Positions 16,309-24,840 are shown, counted from the first letter of the stretch. The stretch: 64,000 nt of DNA from CAZAMP01 sp964486455 (GCA_964486455.1 CAZAMP010000005.1:1-64000), one strand, 5' to 3'. Notes: a model not told the origin generated them from the letters alone. Made by a program: numbers and translations.

Positions 16309-17427
16309 CTACTCGCCGTCGTCCTGTGGCCATTCCGGCGTCGTTCCCTGGTACTGATCGAAGAGCTGCCCCCACTTCGTGCGTCGCCACGTTTCGAAGA
16401 TCTTGGTTCCCTTCGTCGGCCACCAAACGTAGTCGTGGAAGATGAACGAGCCGAACACGAAGAGATAGACGAGCGGCGTGTGGAAGAAGAGCTTCTGGAA
16501 CGCCTTGAGCGGGCCGAACCAGAGAAGGTCACCGACCTTGCTCGCGGCATTATCGCCGACCGCGTAGTTGAAGTTCATCTTCGAGATGTCTTCACCCAGT
16601 ACCTCGATCTCGCGGACGTCACCGCAGCCGAGGCGATCTTCATGGGCCAGCGAGATGTAGCGAACCGATAGCGGATCGAAGCCCATGATCTTCGTCGCGA
16701 CGGCATCGATGGCGACGGGATCCGTCGAGACGAGAATCAGATCCTTCTCGTGCGGCGTCATCGTCCGCGGACCGGGCCCGCTGCCGGACGTCGTCCCGTC
16801 CATCAGCGTCACAATCGAAGGATGGATCTCCCGCTGAATGGCGAGGAGATCGACGAGCGTCTCGTGGATCACGCTGTGCGTGTAATGTCGCCGTGTGTTC
16901 AACAGCCCGCCGAACGCGTTCTTCATGGAGCCGGTCGTGGTCGTGTAGATGTGCGTCTTCAGCGTGGGCAAGTGGACGATGTTCTTTCCATGGAAAAACG
17001 ACGGGATCCGGATCCCGTCCGGATAGATCTTCGGCAGCACGCGCATTCGTGCCTTGGGCTTGTAGATGACCCACTCGATTTCGTTGGGGCGGAAGTTGTA
17101 GCGAACGGGGATGTCGTATCGCTTGAAGACCGGCTGGTAGCGATTCAGCTTCTCGCCCTTGAACGGATTCGTGACGACCGTGTTGTTCGCCACGCAAACG
17201 AGCTCTTTCGCGCCGAAGCGTCGGAGCCCCACGATAGACGCCTCGAGCTGCCATGGCGTGCTGTTGGCCCCGGGAAATGGGAAATGCCAGGAGATGTTGT
17301 CCTTGAGGATTGTCGGAGCCGACGCATCGATGGCCTCGCGAACCCCCGCCATTTCCATCGCGCGTACGTAGTCGTCGCGTACCGTTTCCGGCCGGGTCTT
17401 GATTACGACAACCCGGGATTTCGTCAT
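16309..17427 (-). CDS. DUF362-domain protein
   Basis: This 372-residue protein matches the DUF362 family of uncertain function (RVVVIKTRPETV, LKDNISWHFPFPGANSTPW, IVHLPTLKTHIYTTTTGSMKNAFGGLLN, LILVSTDPVAIDAVATKIMGFDP). Many relatives carry ferredoxin-like iron-sulfur clusters, but no CxxC pattern is present here. A hydrophobic, aromatic C-terminal stretch (FFHTPLVYLFVFGSFIFHDYVWW, about 330-352) could contact the membrane. The ATG at 17427 follows GAGAGAGGG at good spacing; a GTG three codons earlier overlaps that site. It stands alone, convergent with the importer operon and divergent from mraZ. Confidence 0.82.
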   Translation of the reverse strand: MTKSRVVVIKTRPETVRDDYVRAMEMAGVREAIDASAPTILKDNISWHFPFPGANSTPWQLEASIVGLRRFGAKELVCVANNTVVTNPFKGEKLNRYQPVFKRYDIPVRYNFRPNEIEWVIYKPKARMRVLPKIYPDGIRIPSFFHGKNIVHLPTLKTHIYTTTTGSMKNAFGGLLNTRRHYTHSVIHETLVDLLAIQREIHPSIVTLMDGTTSGSGPGPRTMTPHEKDLILVSTDPVAIDAVATKIMGFDPLSVRYISLAHEDRLGCGDVREIEVLGEDISKMNFNYAVGDNAASKVGDLLWFGPLKAFQKLFFHTPLVYLFVFGSFIFHDYVWWPTKGTKIFETWRRTKWGQLFDQYQGTTPEWPQDDGE

Positions 17428-17548
17428 GTCGCTCACCCTCTCTCGATACGAACGTTACCGGGCCAGAGAAACGACCCTCATTCTGAACCGCCAGCATAGC
17501 AGGGAGTTCCGGCCGTCGCCCGGCAAAACTGGCGTGTCCACAAAGCCC

Positions 17549-17577
17549 TTGCGTGATGGGGGCAATTGGACTAGGTT
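17549..17577 (+). promoter_or_regulatory. Probable mraZ promoter
   Basis: TTGCGT (17549-17554) and TAGGTT (17572-17577) lie 17 bases apart and about 50 bases before the mraZ start. The -10-like box is embedded in the repeat array that MraZ is expected to bind, which fits autorepression. Confidence 0.45.
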
Positions 17578-17601
17578 GGCCCAAAATGGACCGAGCTGGA
17601 A
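17557..17601 (+). promoter_or_regulatory. MraZ-box operator: five TGG repeats with exact 10-bp period
   Basis: TGG occurs at 17557, 17567, 17577, 17587 and 17597, exactly one turn apart. The five units read TGGGG, TGGAC, TGGCC, TGGAC and TGGAA, each separated by five bases. Known MraZ operators are direct repeats of TGGGN with 5-base spacers just before mraZ. Position and period match, so autoregulation by MraZ is very likely. Confidence 0.75.
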
Positions 17602-17628
17602 TCGCGACTCTCACGGGACCTGCCGGGG

Positions 17629-18135
17629 ATGACCACGCGCACCGAAACCACACCCTCCTTCCTGGGGGAGTACTCCGTCACGCTGGATGCGGCCAATCGC
17701 CTGAAGCTTCCCGCGCCGCTCCATCGCCCCCTCATTGAGCATTTCGGAGGGGAGATTGTGCTCCAGCGTCTTCCCGAGCGCTGTCTCGCCATCTATCCGG
17801 CTCCCGTCTGGGACGCGGGTCGGGCCAATCTGCTCCAGAATCTTCCAGGTGGCTTTCCAGGCACACGCCGGAGCCGGCAGCTGACCCGGCTCGTCGGCTC
17901 CGGCGGGGAAGCCGCGGCCCTGGATGGACAGGGGCGGCTTCTCCTCACCGAAAACTATCGACGCTTCGCAGGTATTCTCGATCGAGGACAAGTGAGCTGC
18001 ATCGGCTGCCTGGATCGAATCGAGATCTGGTCTCGCGAACGATGGGAAGAGCATCTGGAAAACAGCGACACGTCTCTGCTAGAGTCGCTCGTTGACCACG
18101 GCACGGAAGGGGCGGATGCACCAGCGAAACGTTAG
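17629..18135 (+). CDS. mraZ: Transcriptional regulator MraZ
   Basis: MraZ is a ring-forming AbrB-fold DNA-binding protein that usually controls the division and cell-wall (dcw) operon. The 168-residue protein has both half-domains: FLGEYSVTLDAANRLKLPAPL near residue 11, then AAALDGQGRLLLTENYRRFAGI and LDRIEIWSRERWEE. It is slightly longer than the usual 140-155 residues. It is followed not by rsmH/mraW but by an FtsA-like gene whose start overlaps its end, so the usual dcw order is broken. It probably binds the repeat array just upstream. Confidence 0.92.
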   Translation: MTTRTETTPSFLGEYSVTLDAANRLKLPAPLHRPLIEHFGGEIVLQRLPERCLAIYPAPVWDAGRANLLQNLPGGFPGTRRSRQLTRLVGSGGEAAALDGQGRLLLTENYRRFAGILDRGQVSCIGCLDRIEIWSRERWEEHLENSDTSLLESLVDHGTEGADAPAKR

Positions 18136-19333
18136 ACACTCGCGCACGCGGCGCGTTGCCGCCGTCAGCCTGGAGGAAGATCGTCTATCTCTGGCCGTCG
18201 GCCGGGCGCGCAACCAGCAGCTCGAGAAGCTGGATTTCATCGAGGAGACACCCTCCGGTGGATTCCGCGGTGGCATGATCAGTGACGCCGAGCTGTTTTG
18301 CGGCGCGTTGGACCGGCTGGCATCGAGTCTCGAGCGTGTGGCTCAGGGCGGCGGGCTCGATCGAATCATCTGCGGCGTCCACGGTCCGTTCATCCAGATC
18401 CGCTTCTTCACTCGGAGCTTCAAGATTCCTCGTGGCGTTCCACTGACCGAAACCGAGATCGACCGCTCTCTCTACGAGACGGCGATCCGGGCCGGCGAGG
18501 GGCGCGTGTTGTTGCAGGTCGTTCCGTGGCGCTTCGTGTTGGATGGCTATCGAGAGGCCGCCTGGCCGGTCGGCCTTCGCGCCGATGAGATGACCGTCGA
18601 GGCGCTGGGTGTCTACGCCGACCGGGCCCCCTATCAGGATTTCCAGGATGCGCTCGACGAGCTGGGCCTCGCCGGATCCGATCTCGTCGTCTCGTCTCTT
18701 GCGTCCGGGCGCTACGCGCTAACGTCGGAGGAGAGAGAGGAGGGAGTGGTCCTTCTGGAGTTCGCCTGGGACGAGTGTCGTGTCTCGGTATACTGCCGCT
18801 CGCGCCTCTATCTCCATCGATCGACCCCGAACGGTCTGCGATCGCTCGCCGACGCGCTCGCGTTGGTCGTTCCCATGACGCCTCAGGAGGCCCGGCGTCT
18901 TCTGCCGACGCTCTCGCTGGAGAACGGTAACGGGGATCGTCTGGCCCTCGCGGCCCGGGACTTTCTCACCGACGCCGTGAACGCCGCGAAGCGGTATTTG
19001 GATGACAGCGTGAAGGTGATGGGCTCTCCGCCCGTGACGATGGGGTGGGTGCTTTCCGGTCTCCTGGCCGAGGCTCCAGGATGCCCGGAGCTCATCGCGT
19101 CTCTCGTCACGGCACCCACGCGCGTCGCCCGTCCCCCGAGCCGGTTCCAGATCAGCGGCCACGAAGGTTCGTGGGCGACCTCGATCATCAGCCTCTTGGA
19201 CTGCGCGGCAAGTGAGCCCGGCTTCCATCGCGTCGGGATCGGACGCCGCGCCGTCAGCCGGGTGCGCTCGATTCCGGGAAGGCTCGTGAGCCGCGTCCGT
19301 ACCGCGCTTCGCCCGGGACCGCCTGCTCCGTAG
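18116..19333 (+). CDS. Degenerate FtsA/PilM-like actin-fold protein
   Basis: This 405-residue protein resembles FtsA only in part. The segment RVLLQVVPWRFVLDGYREAAWPVGLRADEMTVEALGVYAD matches the end of the SHS2 subdomain of FtsA. The ATP-binding loops do not match: where FtsA has DIGT, this has VSLEEDRLS, and where it has DIGGGT, this has LEFAWDECR. Nucleotide binding is therefore doubtful. The last 30 residues are basic and amphipathic (RAVSRVRSIPGRLVSRVRTAL), like the membrane-targeting tail of FtsA. The ATG at 18116 sits behind GGAAGGGG and overlaps mraZ by 20 bases. Coupling to mraZ suggests a division or envelope role. The family call is moderate. Confidence 0.6.
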   Translation: MHQRNVRHSRTRRVAAVSLEEDRLSLAVGRARNQQLEKLDFIEETPSGGFRGGMISDAELFCGALDRLASSLERVAQGGGLDRIICGVHGPFIQIRFFTRSFKIPRGVPLTETEIDRSLYETAIRAGEGRVLLQVVPWRFVLDGYREAAWPVGLRADEMTVEALGVYADRAPYQDFQDALDELGLAGSDLVVSSLASGRYALTSEEREEGVVLLEFAWDECRVSVYCRSRLYLHRSTPNGLRSLADALALVVPMTPQEARRLLPTLSLENGNGDRLALAARDFLTDAVNAAKRYLDDSVKVMGSPPVTMGWVLSGLLAEAPGCPELIASLVTAPTRVARPPSRFQISGHEGSWATSIISLLDCAASEPGFHRVGIGRRAVSRVRSIPGRLVSRVRTALRPGPPAP

Positions 19334-19401
19334 GTCATCCACGCGTCTTCGACCATGCCCCCGCCGGATCCGGTCGCCAGGCCCCAGTCCGTGGTGTAAG
19401 G

Positions 19402-19430
19402 TTGACAGCCAGTAGGCGGCTCTCTAGCTT
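19402..19430 (+). promoter_or_regulatory. Probable promoter of the GAF/AAA+ regulator gene
   Basis: A perfect TTGACA (19402-19407) is followed after 17 bases by TAGCTT (19425-19430). It lies about 90 bases upstream of the regulator start in a 187-base intergenic gap. Confidence 0.5.
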
Positions 19431-19452
19431 GGCGCTTTTTGCGTGAAGCGCC
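19431..19452 (+). terminator. Hairpin, possible terminator or attenuator
   Basis: ggcgctt (19431-19437) pairs with aagcgcc (19446-19452), followed by GTTTTC. It could end transcription from the mraZ/FtsA-like genes. It lies immediately after the -10 box proposed for the next gene, so it would also form in that gene's leader. Confidence 0.4.
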
Positions 19453-19520
19453 GTTTTCGCGGCTGACGGTCGGTGGCCGGTGGACCATCCGACCCGGGGG
19501 AGGTAGCGGGGGACTGCGAT

Positions 19521-21275
19521 ATGCAAGGTGACGACGGGGCCATGGACCTCCGTGCCCTCCACGACCGAGCGCGGACGCTCTTGGAGCGCGCGCGGGAGTA
19601 TCTGGACGAGCTGGTGGGCGGTGAGGTCTCGGGCGAAGGGATCGAGCCGGTCCGGTTGGCGATATCCAAGGTCGACCAGCTGCTGGCGGAGGGGTCCGCT
19701 TCTATCGACGATCGGTCCGCAGCGCCCGCGCCGACCGCGCCGGCTGCCACCGGTGAAGGGCGCGTTCAGACCATTCTGGAGATCACCCGGGCGCTGTCGC
19801 ACGTGCGCGAGGTCGATGCGCTCTTCGAGCTCATCATGGATCTCGTCATTCAACACTCCAAGGCGGAGCGCGGGTTCCTTGTGCTTTCCGAGCCGGGTGA
19901 GTCACTGCGCATTCGAGCGGCGCGCAACATCGACCATGAGACGATCCGCGAAGCGGAGCGCGAGATCTCGCAGTCGATCATCGATCGTGTTCTCGAAGCG
20001 GGAAGTCCGTTGCTCGTTCCGAACGCGTTGGCCGATCAGACCCTGGGCCTGCAGGAATCGGTCGTGTCTCTCGGCATCCTCTCTGTCCTCTGCGCGCCGA
20101 TCGTGATCAACGGCAAGGTCCAAGGGATCGTCTACCTGGAAAGCCGGAGCGTTCAAGATCTCTTCAACGACGACGATCTCGCGTTCATTCATCTTTTCTG
20201 CGAGCAGTCAGCGGTCGCGCTCGAGAATGCTCGCGCCCACCAAGAGGCCAGGGACGCCGAAGCGCGGTTGGCGGCGGAGAACAAACAGCTACGCACCGAG
20301 CTCGCCCAACGGCATTCCTACCAAGGTATCATCGGTCGGTCTCCGCGCATGCAGGCGGTCTATGAGTTGGTGGAGCGAGTGGCGCCCACACCCGTCAGCG
20401 TTCTGATTAGAGGCGAAAACGGTACGGGCAAGGAAAAGGTCGCGCGTGTCGTCCACTACAACAGCCCGCGCGCCGAAGGGCCGTTCGTCACGGTGAATTG
20501 CGCGGCCATTCCGGAGACGCTCATTGAGAGCGAGCTTTTCGGAATCGAGAAGGGCACGGCGACGGGCGTCGAGGCGCGGCCGGGCAAATTCCAGGTCGCC
20601 GACGGCGGCACGCTCTTTCTCGATGAGATCGGAGACATGAGTCTGGTGACGCAGGCCAAGCTGCTCCGCGTGCTCCAGGAACGGGAGATCGAGCGTGTCG
20701 GGGGACGAAAACCGATCCACGTGGATGTTCGGATTATCGCGGCTACCAACGCCGATCTCGAAGAGGCGATCGAGGACAAGCGGTTTCGGGAAGACCTCTA
20801 CTACCGCCTGAACGTTGTCACGGTCCATCTGCCCGCCCTCAGGCAGCGCACGGAGGACATACCCCTCCTCGTCACCCATTTCATCGAGAGACTGGGCAAA
20901 GAGCTCAACATGCCCGGTCGGCGCCTTGCGCCGGACGCGGTGGATTGCCTGTGTCGATACTCGTGGCCGGGAAACGTCCGCGAACTCGAGAACGCGATCT
21001 CGCGCGGGCTCGTCATGTGTGACGGTGACGAAATCGGTGTGCCGTTCCTTCCCGAGAAGATCCGTGATTCAGGGGGGCCGGATGTCCGGAAGCTTCAGAT
21101 CGGTGAGGCGTCACTGGAAGATGTCGAGCGGGCGGCGCTCCTGGAGACGCTGCAAAAGCACGGGTGGGTCCAGACGCGCGCGGCGGAGGCGCTCGGGCTC
21201 AGTGAGAGAAAGCTCCGCTATCGGATGAAGAAGCTGGGGATCAGGAGACCGAATGGCCGAACAGAAGCCGAATAG
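19521..21275 (+). CDS. GAF-domain AAA+ (NtrC-type) regulator with altered GAFTGA loop
   Basis: This 584-residue regulator has an N-terminal helical region, a GAF sensor domain (about 85-235, LFELIMDLVIQHSKAERGFLVL), an AAA+ enhancer-binding domain (about 270-500) with Walker A GENGTGKE and Walker B GGTLFLDEIGDM, and a Fis-type helix-turn-helix (TRAAEALGLSERKLRYRMKKLGI). The sigma-54 contact loop, normally GAFTGA, reads GTATGV (345-350). Such proteins may not activate sigma-54 in the usual way, though rpoN is present at 42.7 kb. The ATG at 19521 follows GGGGGA at seven bases. Its end overlaps the PNP gene by 23 bases, so nucleoside breakdown may be its target. Confidence 0.88.
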   Translation: MQGDDGAMDLRALHDRARTLLERAREYLDELVGGEVSGEGIEPVRLAISKVDQLLAEGSASIDDRSAAPAPTAPAATGEGRVQTILEITRALSHVREVDALFELIMDLVIQHSKAERGFLVLSEPGESLRIRAARNIDHETIREAEREISQSIIDRVLEAGSPLLVPNALADQTLGLQESVVSLGILSVLCAPIVINGKVQGIVYLESRSVQDLFNDDDLAFIHLFCEQSAVALENARAHQEARDAEARLAAENKQLRTELAQRHSYQGIIGRSPRMQAVYELVERVAPTPVSVLIRGENGTGKEKVARVVHYNSPRAEGPFVTVNCAAIPETLIESELFGIEKGTATGVEARPGKFQVADGGTLFLDEIGDMSLVTQAKLLRVLQEREIERVGGRKPIHVDVRIIAATNADLEEAIEDKRFREDLYYRLNVVTVHLPALRQRTEDIPLLVTHFIERLGKELNMPGRRLAPDAVDCLCRYSWPGNVRELENAISRGLVMCDGDEIGVPFLPEKIRDSGGPDVRKLQIGEASLEDVERAALLETLQKHGWVQTRAAEALGLSERKLRYRMKKLGIRRPNGRTEAE

Positions 21276-22131
21276 CGTGCGCGAACGCGTGGAGAAGGGT
21301 GTCGCCGTCATCAAACAGCGGCTGAACATCGAGCCGAAGGTCGGCGTGGTCCTCGGTTCGGGATTGGGGGCGTTCGCGGATACGCTGGACGACGCCCGCG
21401 GAATCTCGACGGAGGATATCCCGTACTTCCCGGTTAGCGGCGTCAGCGGACATGCCGGGAGACTCGTCGCAGGCTATCATGAGGGAGTACCCGTCGTCGT
21501 TCAACAGGGCCGCGTTCACGGCTACGAAGGATACGGGCTCGAGGAGGTCACGCACGGTGTGCGCGTGATCCGCGCGCTGGGTGCCGACGCCGTCATTCTC
21601 ACCAATGCGGCCGGTTCGACGCACACCGACATCCGACCCGGTGACTTCATGCTCGTCAGGAGCCACCTGAACATGTCGTTTCGATCGTTGGCCCTTCCGG
21701 AGGATTCGTGTGCCGAGGCCGGCCCGGATGGCGCCGACCGTTCAGTCGCAGATGGGCGCGCGAGGTCGGTCGGGCACGAGATTTATTCACGACGACTCTG
21801 CGAGATCGCGGAGTCGACTGCGCGGGAGTTGGGTATTCGGCTCCGAGAAGGATGTCTCGTCTTCGGGCGCGGTCCGAGTTACGAGACGGCGGCGGAAGTG
21901 CGAATGTATCGGGCGATCGGCGGACATGCCGCCTGCATGTCGACCGTGCCGGAAGCCGTCGCCGCCGGTCTCGCCGGGCTGGAGGTGCTGGCGATCTCCT
22001 GTATCAGCAACCTGGGAACCGGACTCAGCGCGGGCCGATTGAGCCATGATGAGGTGACCGAGATGGCCGGGCGAGTTGCCGCGTCATTCGAGACCCTCAT
22101 CAAGGAGATCATCCGCCGCGCCTACCCGTAG
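21253..22131 (+). CDS. Purine-nucleoside phosphorylase (trimeric type)
   Basis: PNP splits purine nucleosides with phosphate into base and (deoxy)ribose-1-phosphate. This 292-residue protein is of the low-molecular-weight class: VGVVLGSGLGAFAD (phosphate loop), GHAGRLVAG, QGRVHGYEGY, ILTNAAGSTH, FGRGPSYETAAEVRMYR and ACMSTVPEAVAA. The ATG follows caggag at five bases and lies inside the end of the regulator gene, so the two are coupled. Products would feed Hpt (bases) and, after a phosphopentomutase step, DeoC and the RpiB-like protein. A short insert near residues 152-175 (EDSCAEAGPDGADRSVADG) is slightly unusual. Confidence 0.93.
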   Translation: MAEQKPNSVRERVEKGVAVIKQRLNIEPKVGVVLGSGLGAFADTLDDARGISTEDIPYFPVSGVSGHAGRLVAGYHEGVPVVVQQGRVHGYEGYGLEEVTHGVRVIRALGADAVILTNAAGSTHTDIRPGDFMLVRSHLNMSFRSLALPEDSCAEAGPDGADRSVADGRARSVGHEIYSRRLCEIAESTARELGIRLREGCLVFGRGPSYETAAEVRMYRAIGGHAACMSTVPEAVAAGLAGLEVLAISCISNLGTGLSAGRLSHDEVTEMAGRVAASFETLIKEIIRRAYP

Positions 22132-22143
22132 GGAGGACGCCGC

Positions 22144-23382
22144 GTGCGTCGATGGCTCATCGCACTTACACTCGGCCTGGCCGCGTCGGTGTCAGCGGAT
22201 CCACCTCCGCTCGAAAGCTTTGACTCGCCCCGCTTTTCCGCAGAGCTTCTTCTGTTCCACGACGAGGGACGGCGCGACGCGCTCTTGTGGATCGCCGTGC
22301 GTGTGCCGCTTCGTTCACTCTACTTCGAGCCGTCCGAGGTCCGCGCACGGGTTCGGGTCGCCTGGAAGATCAGCCAAGGCGGGCACCAGCTTCTCGGTGA
22401 CGTCATCGAACGAGAAGTGACCGTGGAACCGGAGGTCCGTGACGACCATGCGTTCCTACAGGTCATCCCCGTCGAGCTCGAGCCCGGGAAGTACCGGTGC
22501 GAGGTCGCGGTGGATCAGGCGCTCACCGATCAGCGGGCGAGCGTGGAACGCTCGGTGCGCGTGCGGGAGATCGACGACGAGCCGATGGTGGTGAGCTCCC
22601 TCTACTTGACGGGCGAATCGTCCTCTCCGCAAGAAGAGGGACGGGGACGACCGGCGGGGCTTCCCTTGGTGAAGCGCGTCATCGGCATGGACGTCTCCCG
22701 ACTGCTCCTCGCCGGAGAGCTCTACGCGCCGCGCGGCTGCCCCGAACTCTTCGATGTCCGGCTGCGCGTAGTGGATGAGGATGAGCGACCTATTCAGGAC
22801 TACTCCAAGTCGCTCGTGTGTAATGGGTTCCGAACGTCGTTTCGTATTCCGGTTGAGCTCGAAGGGCTGGTATTTGGCGACTACCGTCTGGAGTTCACGG
22901 CATCGGCCCCGTCGCTTCGAGGGACGATCGACCGGGAGATCTGGTTCGCGGTGGATGAGACGCGACTTCCGATGCGCGAGCACTTTCATCGCACGGTCGA
23001 CCTGGTGCGTCCCATCGCGACGCGTGAAGAGATCTCGGCGCTGGAGTCGGCCCTACCCGGTGAACGAGAGGCGGCGTGGGACGTGTTCTGGAAGAGCAGA
23101 GATCCCGACCCGTCCACTCCGCGAAACGAGTACCGTGAGGAGTACTTCAGGCGATTCCGCTTTGCCAATCAGCACTTCGGTACTCCGCTTTCCCCGGGCT
23201 GGAAGAGCGATCGGGGACGGATTTACTTGCGCCACGGTGAACCGGACCGGGTAGACCGCTTCGAGATGTCCGCCGAACAGCCCGCCCGCGAGATATGGCA
23301 CTATTACACGCCTTCAAGGCGCTTCGTCTTCGTGGATCGCGACGGTCTCGGTGACTATCGCCTGACGGTTGGGGTGGGGTAG
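22144..23382 (+). CDS. GWxTD-domain secreted protein
   Basis: This 412-residue protein has a signal peptide (MRRWLIALTLGLAASVSA), beta-rich middle domains, and a C-terminal GWxTD domain (about 315-410: FRFANQHFG, SPGWKSDRGRIYLRHGEPD, EIWHYYTP). GWxTD proteins are of unknown function and are found mostly in FCB-group and Acidobacteria genomes, which supports the taxonomic guess. The GTG start follows agggagga. The stop overlaps the start of the NlpC/P60 gene by one base, suggesting a joint envelope role. Confidence 0.88.
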   Translation: MRRWLIALTLGLAASVSADPPPLESFDSPRFSAELLLFHDEGRRDALLWIAVRVPLRSLYFEPSEVRARVRVAWKISQGGHQLLGDVIEREVTVEPEVRDDHAFLQVIPVELEPGKYRCEVAVDQALTDQRASVERSVRVREIDDEPMVVSSLYLTGESSSPQEEGRGRPAGLPLVKRVIGMDVSRLLLAGELYAPRGCPELFDVRLRVVDEDERPIQDYSKSLVCNGFRTSFRIPVELEGLVFGDYRLEFTASAPSLRGTIDREIWFAVDETRLPMREHFHRTVDLVRPIATREEISALESALPGEREAAWDVFWKSRDPDPSTPRNEYREEYFRRFRFANQHFGTPLSPGWKSDRGRIYLRHGEPDRVDRFEMSAEQPAREIWHYYTPSRRFVFVDRDGLGDYRLTVGVG

Positions 23383-24212
23383 TGGTGTACGTGGCCCCAC
23401 ACATTGCCGTTGTGCCCCTTCGCGCGGAGCCGTCCAACCGCGCCGAGCAGACCAGCGACGTCCTATGCGGAGAACGGCTGCGCGTTGTGGACGAGATCGA
23501 AAACACCGGGGACGCGTGGCTTCACGTGCGGTGTGAGGACGGATACTCCGGCTGGATCCAGCGCCGCCGCGCCAGCCGAATCGATGATGGATGGCCGGGC
23601 GAGGAGCCGGTGCGGATCGGCACGCGGGACGCGGCACTGGTCGATCCGGGGAGCGGTGTCGTCCAGAGGCGGCTGGTATTCGGCTCCAGGCTGCGTCGTG
23701 TCCGTGGCGATGCCGACGCGATCGTTGCCCAGCTGTCAGATGGGACGACGGGACGCCTTCCCGTCGATATCGAGCCGCCGTTCTACGGCGAAGCCACATC
23801 TCCGCGAGAGCGATTCCGCGCCGTCCTGACCGCGCTTCTCGGCATTCCGTATCGTTGGGGCGGTCGAAGCGTGCAGGGGTTCGACTGTTCCGGCCTCGCG
23901 CAGTTCGTTTTCCGGGAGTTGGATCTCTCCATCCCACGTGATGCGTCGGACCAGGAAGCGGTCTTGCGGCGCGGCGCGGTCAAGATTTCGCGCGACGCGA
24001 TCGCGCTTGGGGATGTTCTCTTTTGGGGAAAGGGCGATGCGGCGACGCACGTGGCGCTGGCACTGGACGCGGAGCAATTCGTCCACGCGCGGGACTGGGT
24101 TCGCATCGGGAGGATGACGTCGGGGCGGGACGCCGACCTGGAGCGGATCTTCAGAGGCGCATGGCGGCACGCCGATCTTCACGGCCGCCTTGCGCGACAG
24201 GACGGTGATTGA
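23382..24212 (+). CDS. NlpC/P60-family peptidase with SH3-like domains
   Basis: This 276-residue protein has two SH3-like segments (about 5-65, SGWIQRRRA, and 75-130) followed by an NlpC/P60 papain-like domain. The catalytic Cys lies in FDCSGLAQF and the His in ATHVALAL. Such enzymes cut peptidoglycan stem peptides, usually between D-Glu and the diamino acid. No signal peptide is visible: the start GTG GTG TAC overlaps the TAG of the GWxTD gene. Export is therefore unclear, or the protein acts on cytoplasmic muropeptides. It converges with a leftward gene 13 bases away. Confidence 0.9.
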   Translation: MVYVAPHIAVVPLRAEPSNRAEQTSDVLCGERLRVVDEIENTGDAWLHVRCEDGYSGWIQRRRASRIDDGWPGEEPVRIGTRDAALVDPGSGVVQRRLVFGSRLRRVRGDADAIVAQLSDGTTGRLPVDIEPPFYGEATSPRERFRAVLTALLGIPYRWGGRSVQGFDCSGLAQFVFRELDLSIPRDASDQEAVLRRGAVKISRDAIALGDVLFWGKGDAATHVALALDAEQFVHARDWVRIGRMTSGRDADLERIFRGAWRHADLHGRLARQDGD

Positions 24213-24225
24213 TCCCGAAACCGGC

Positions 24226-24672
24226 CTATTCCACCTGCTGCTCGAAGCAATCGTCGCCTTCCAACTGCTTCAGAAGCTCCCTCTCGGTCTTGAACTGAAC
24301 GTCGTACAGCAGGATTTCCTCAGGCTCATGTCGTGGAAGGCATGGACTCCAAACGCCGTAGCGGCGGGCGTTGGAGCTTTCCTTGAGGATGACGAGCTCG
24401 GGCACCATCGTGTTGTCCGGAATGAACCAAACAACGACCGTCTCATCTTCCTGACCGGAAACCTCGAACTTAATGCTGTAGGCCCCGGTAATCGCCGATT
24501 CCGCAGAGGAGACCGGGAATCCGTTCTTGTACGCGAAGATCTGGGCCTTGTTGGCACCCACGATCTTGCCCTGCATCGTGACTTCGCCCGTATAGCCCGT
24601 CAGGCCGCCCTGTGAAGCGGCCGGGCCCGCGAAAAGCACGAGAATCGCGGCACTGACCAGAACACTCCTCAC
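24226..24672 (-). CDS. Secreted protein of unknown function
   Basis: I do not recognise this 148-residue protein. A signal peptide (MRSVLVSAAILVLFAGPAAS) leads into a beta-rich region (GYTGEVTMQGKIVGANKAQIFAYKNG, ITGAYSIKFEVSGQEDETVVVWF) that resembles a single carboxypeptidase-regulatory-like or transthyretin-type domain. Two Cys in the last third could form a disulfide. The GTG at 24672 was chosen because AAGGAGG lies nine bases before it and it begins the signal peptide; the longer frame lacks both. It is divergent from mreB. Confidence 0.7.
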   Translation of the reverse strand: MRSVLVSAAILVLFAGPAASQGGLTGYTGEVTMQGKIVGANKAQIFAYKNGFPVSSAESAITGAYSIKFEVSGQEDETVVVWFIPDNTMVPELVILKESSNARRYGVWSPCLPRHEPEEILLYDVQFKTERELLKQLEGDDCFEQQVE

Positions 24673-24811
24673 TTCGCGAATCCTCCTTGCTTGGATAACA
24701 CCGATCGAGAGCCATTCGTTCCCGGCCAACGTAGCACCGGCCCGAAAACCGGTCAAGAATCGCAATGTTCAGGAAAGAAGCGCCATTGCCCGATGAATCC
24801 GATAAATCCTA

Positions 24812-24840
24812 TTGCCGGGATTCGGGCTTATTGCTAGATT
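24812..24840 (+). promoter_or_regulatory. Possible mreB operon promoter
   Basis: TTGCCG (24812-24817) and TAGATT (24835-24840) lie 17 bases apart, 47 bases before the mreB start. The -10 region TAGATTGCGT resembles TAGACTGCGG found before rng and before the deaminase-like gene. Confidence 0.45.
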
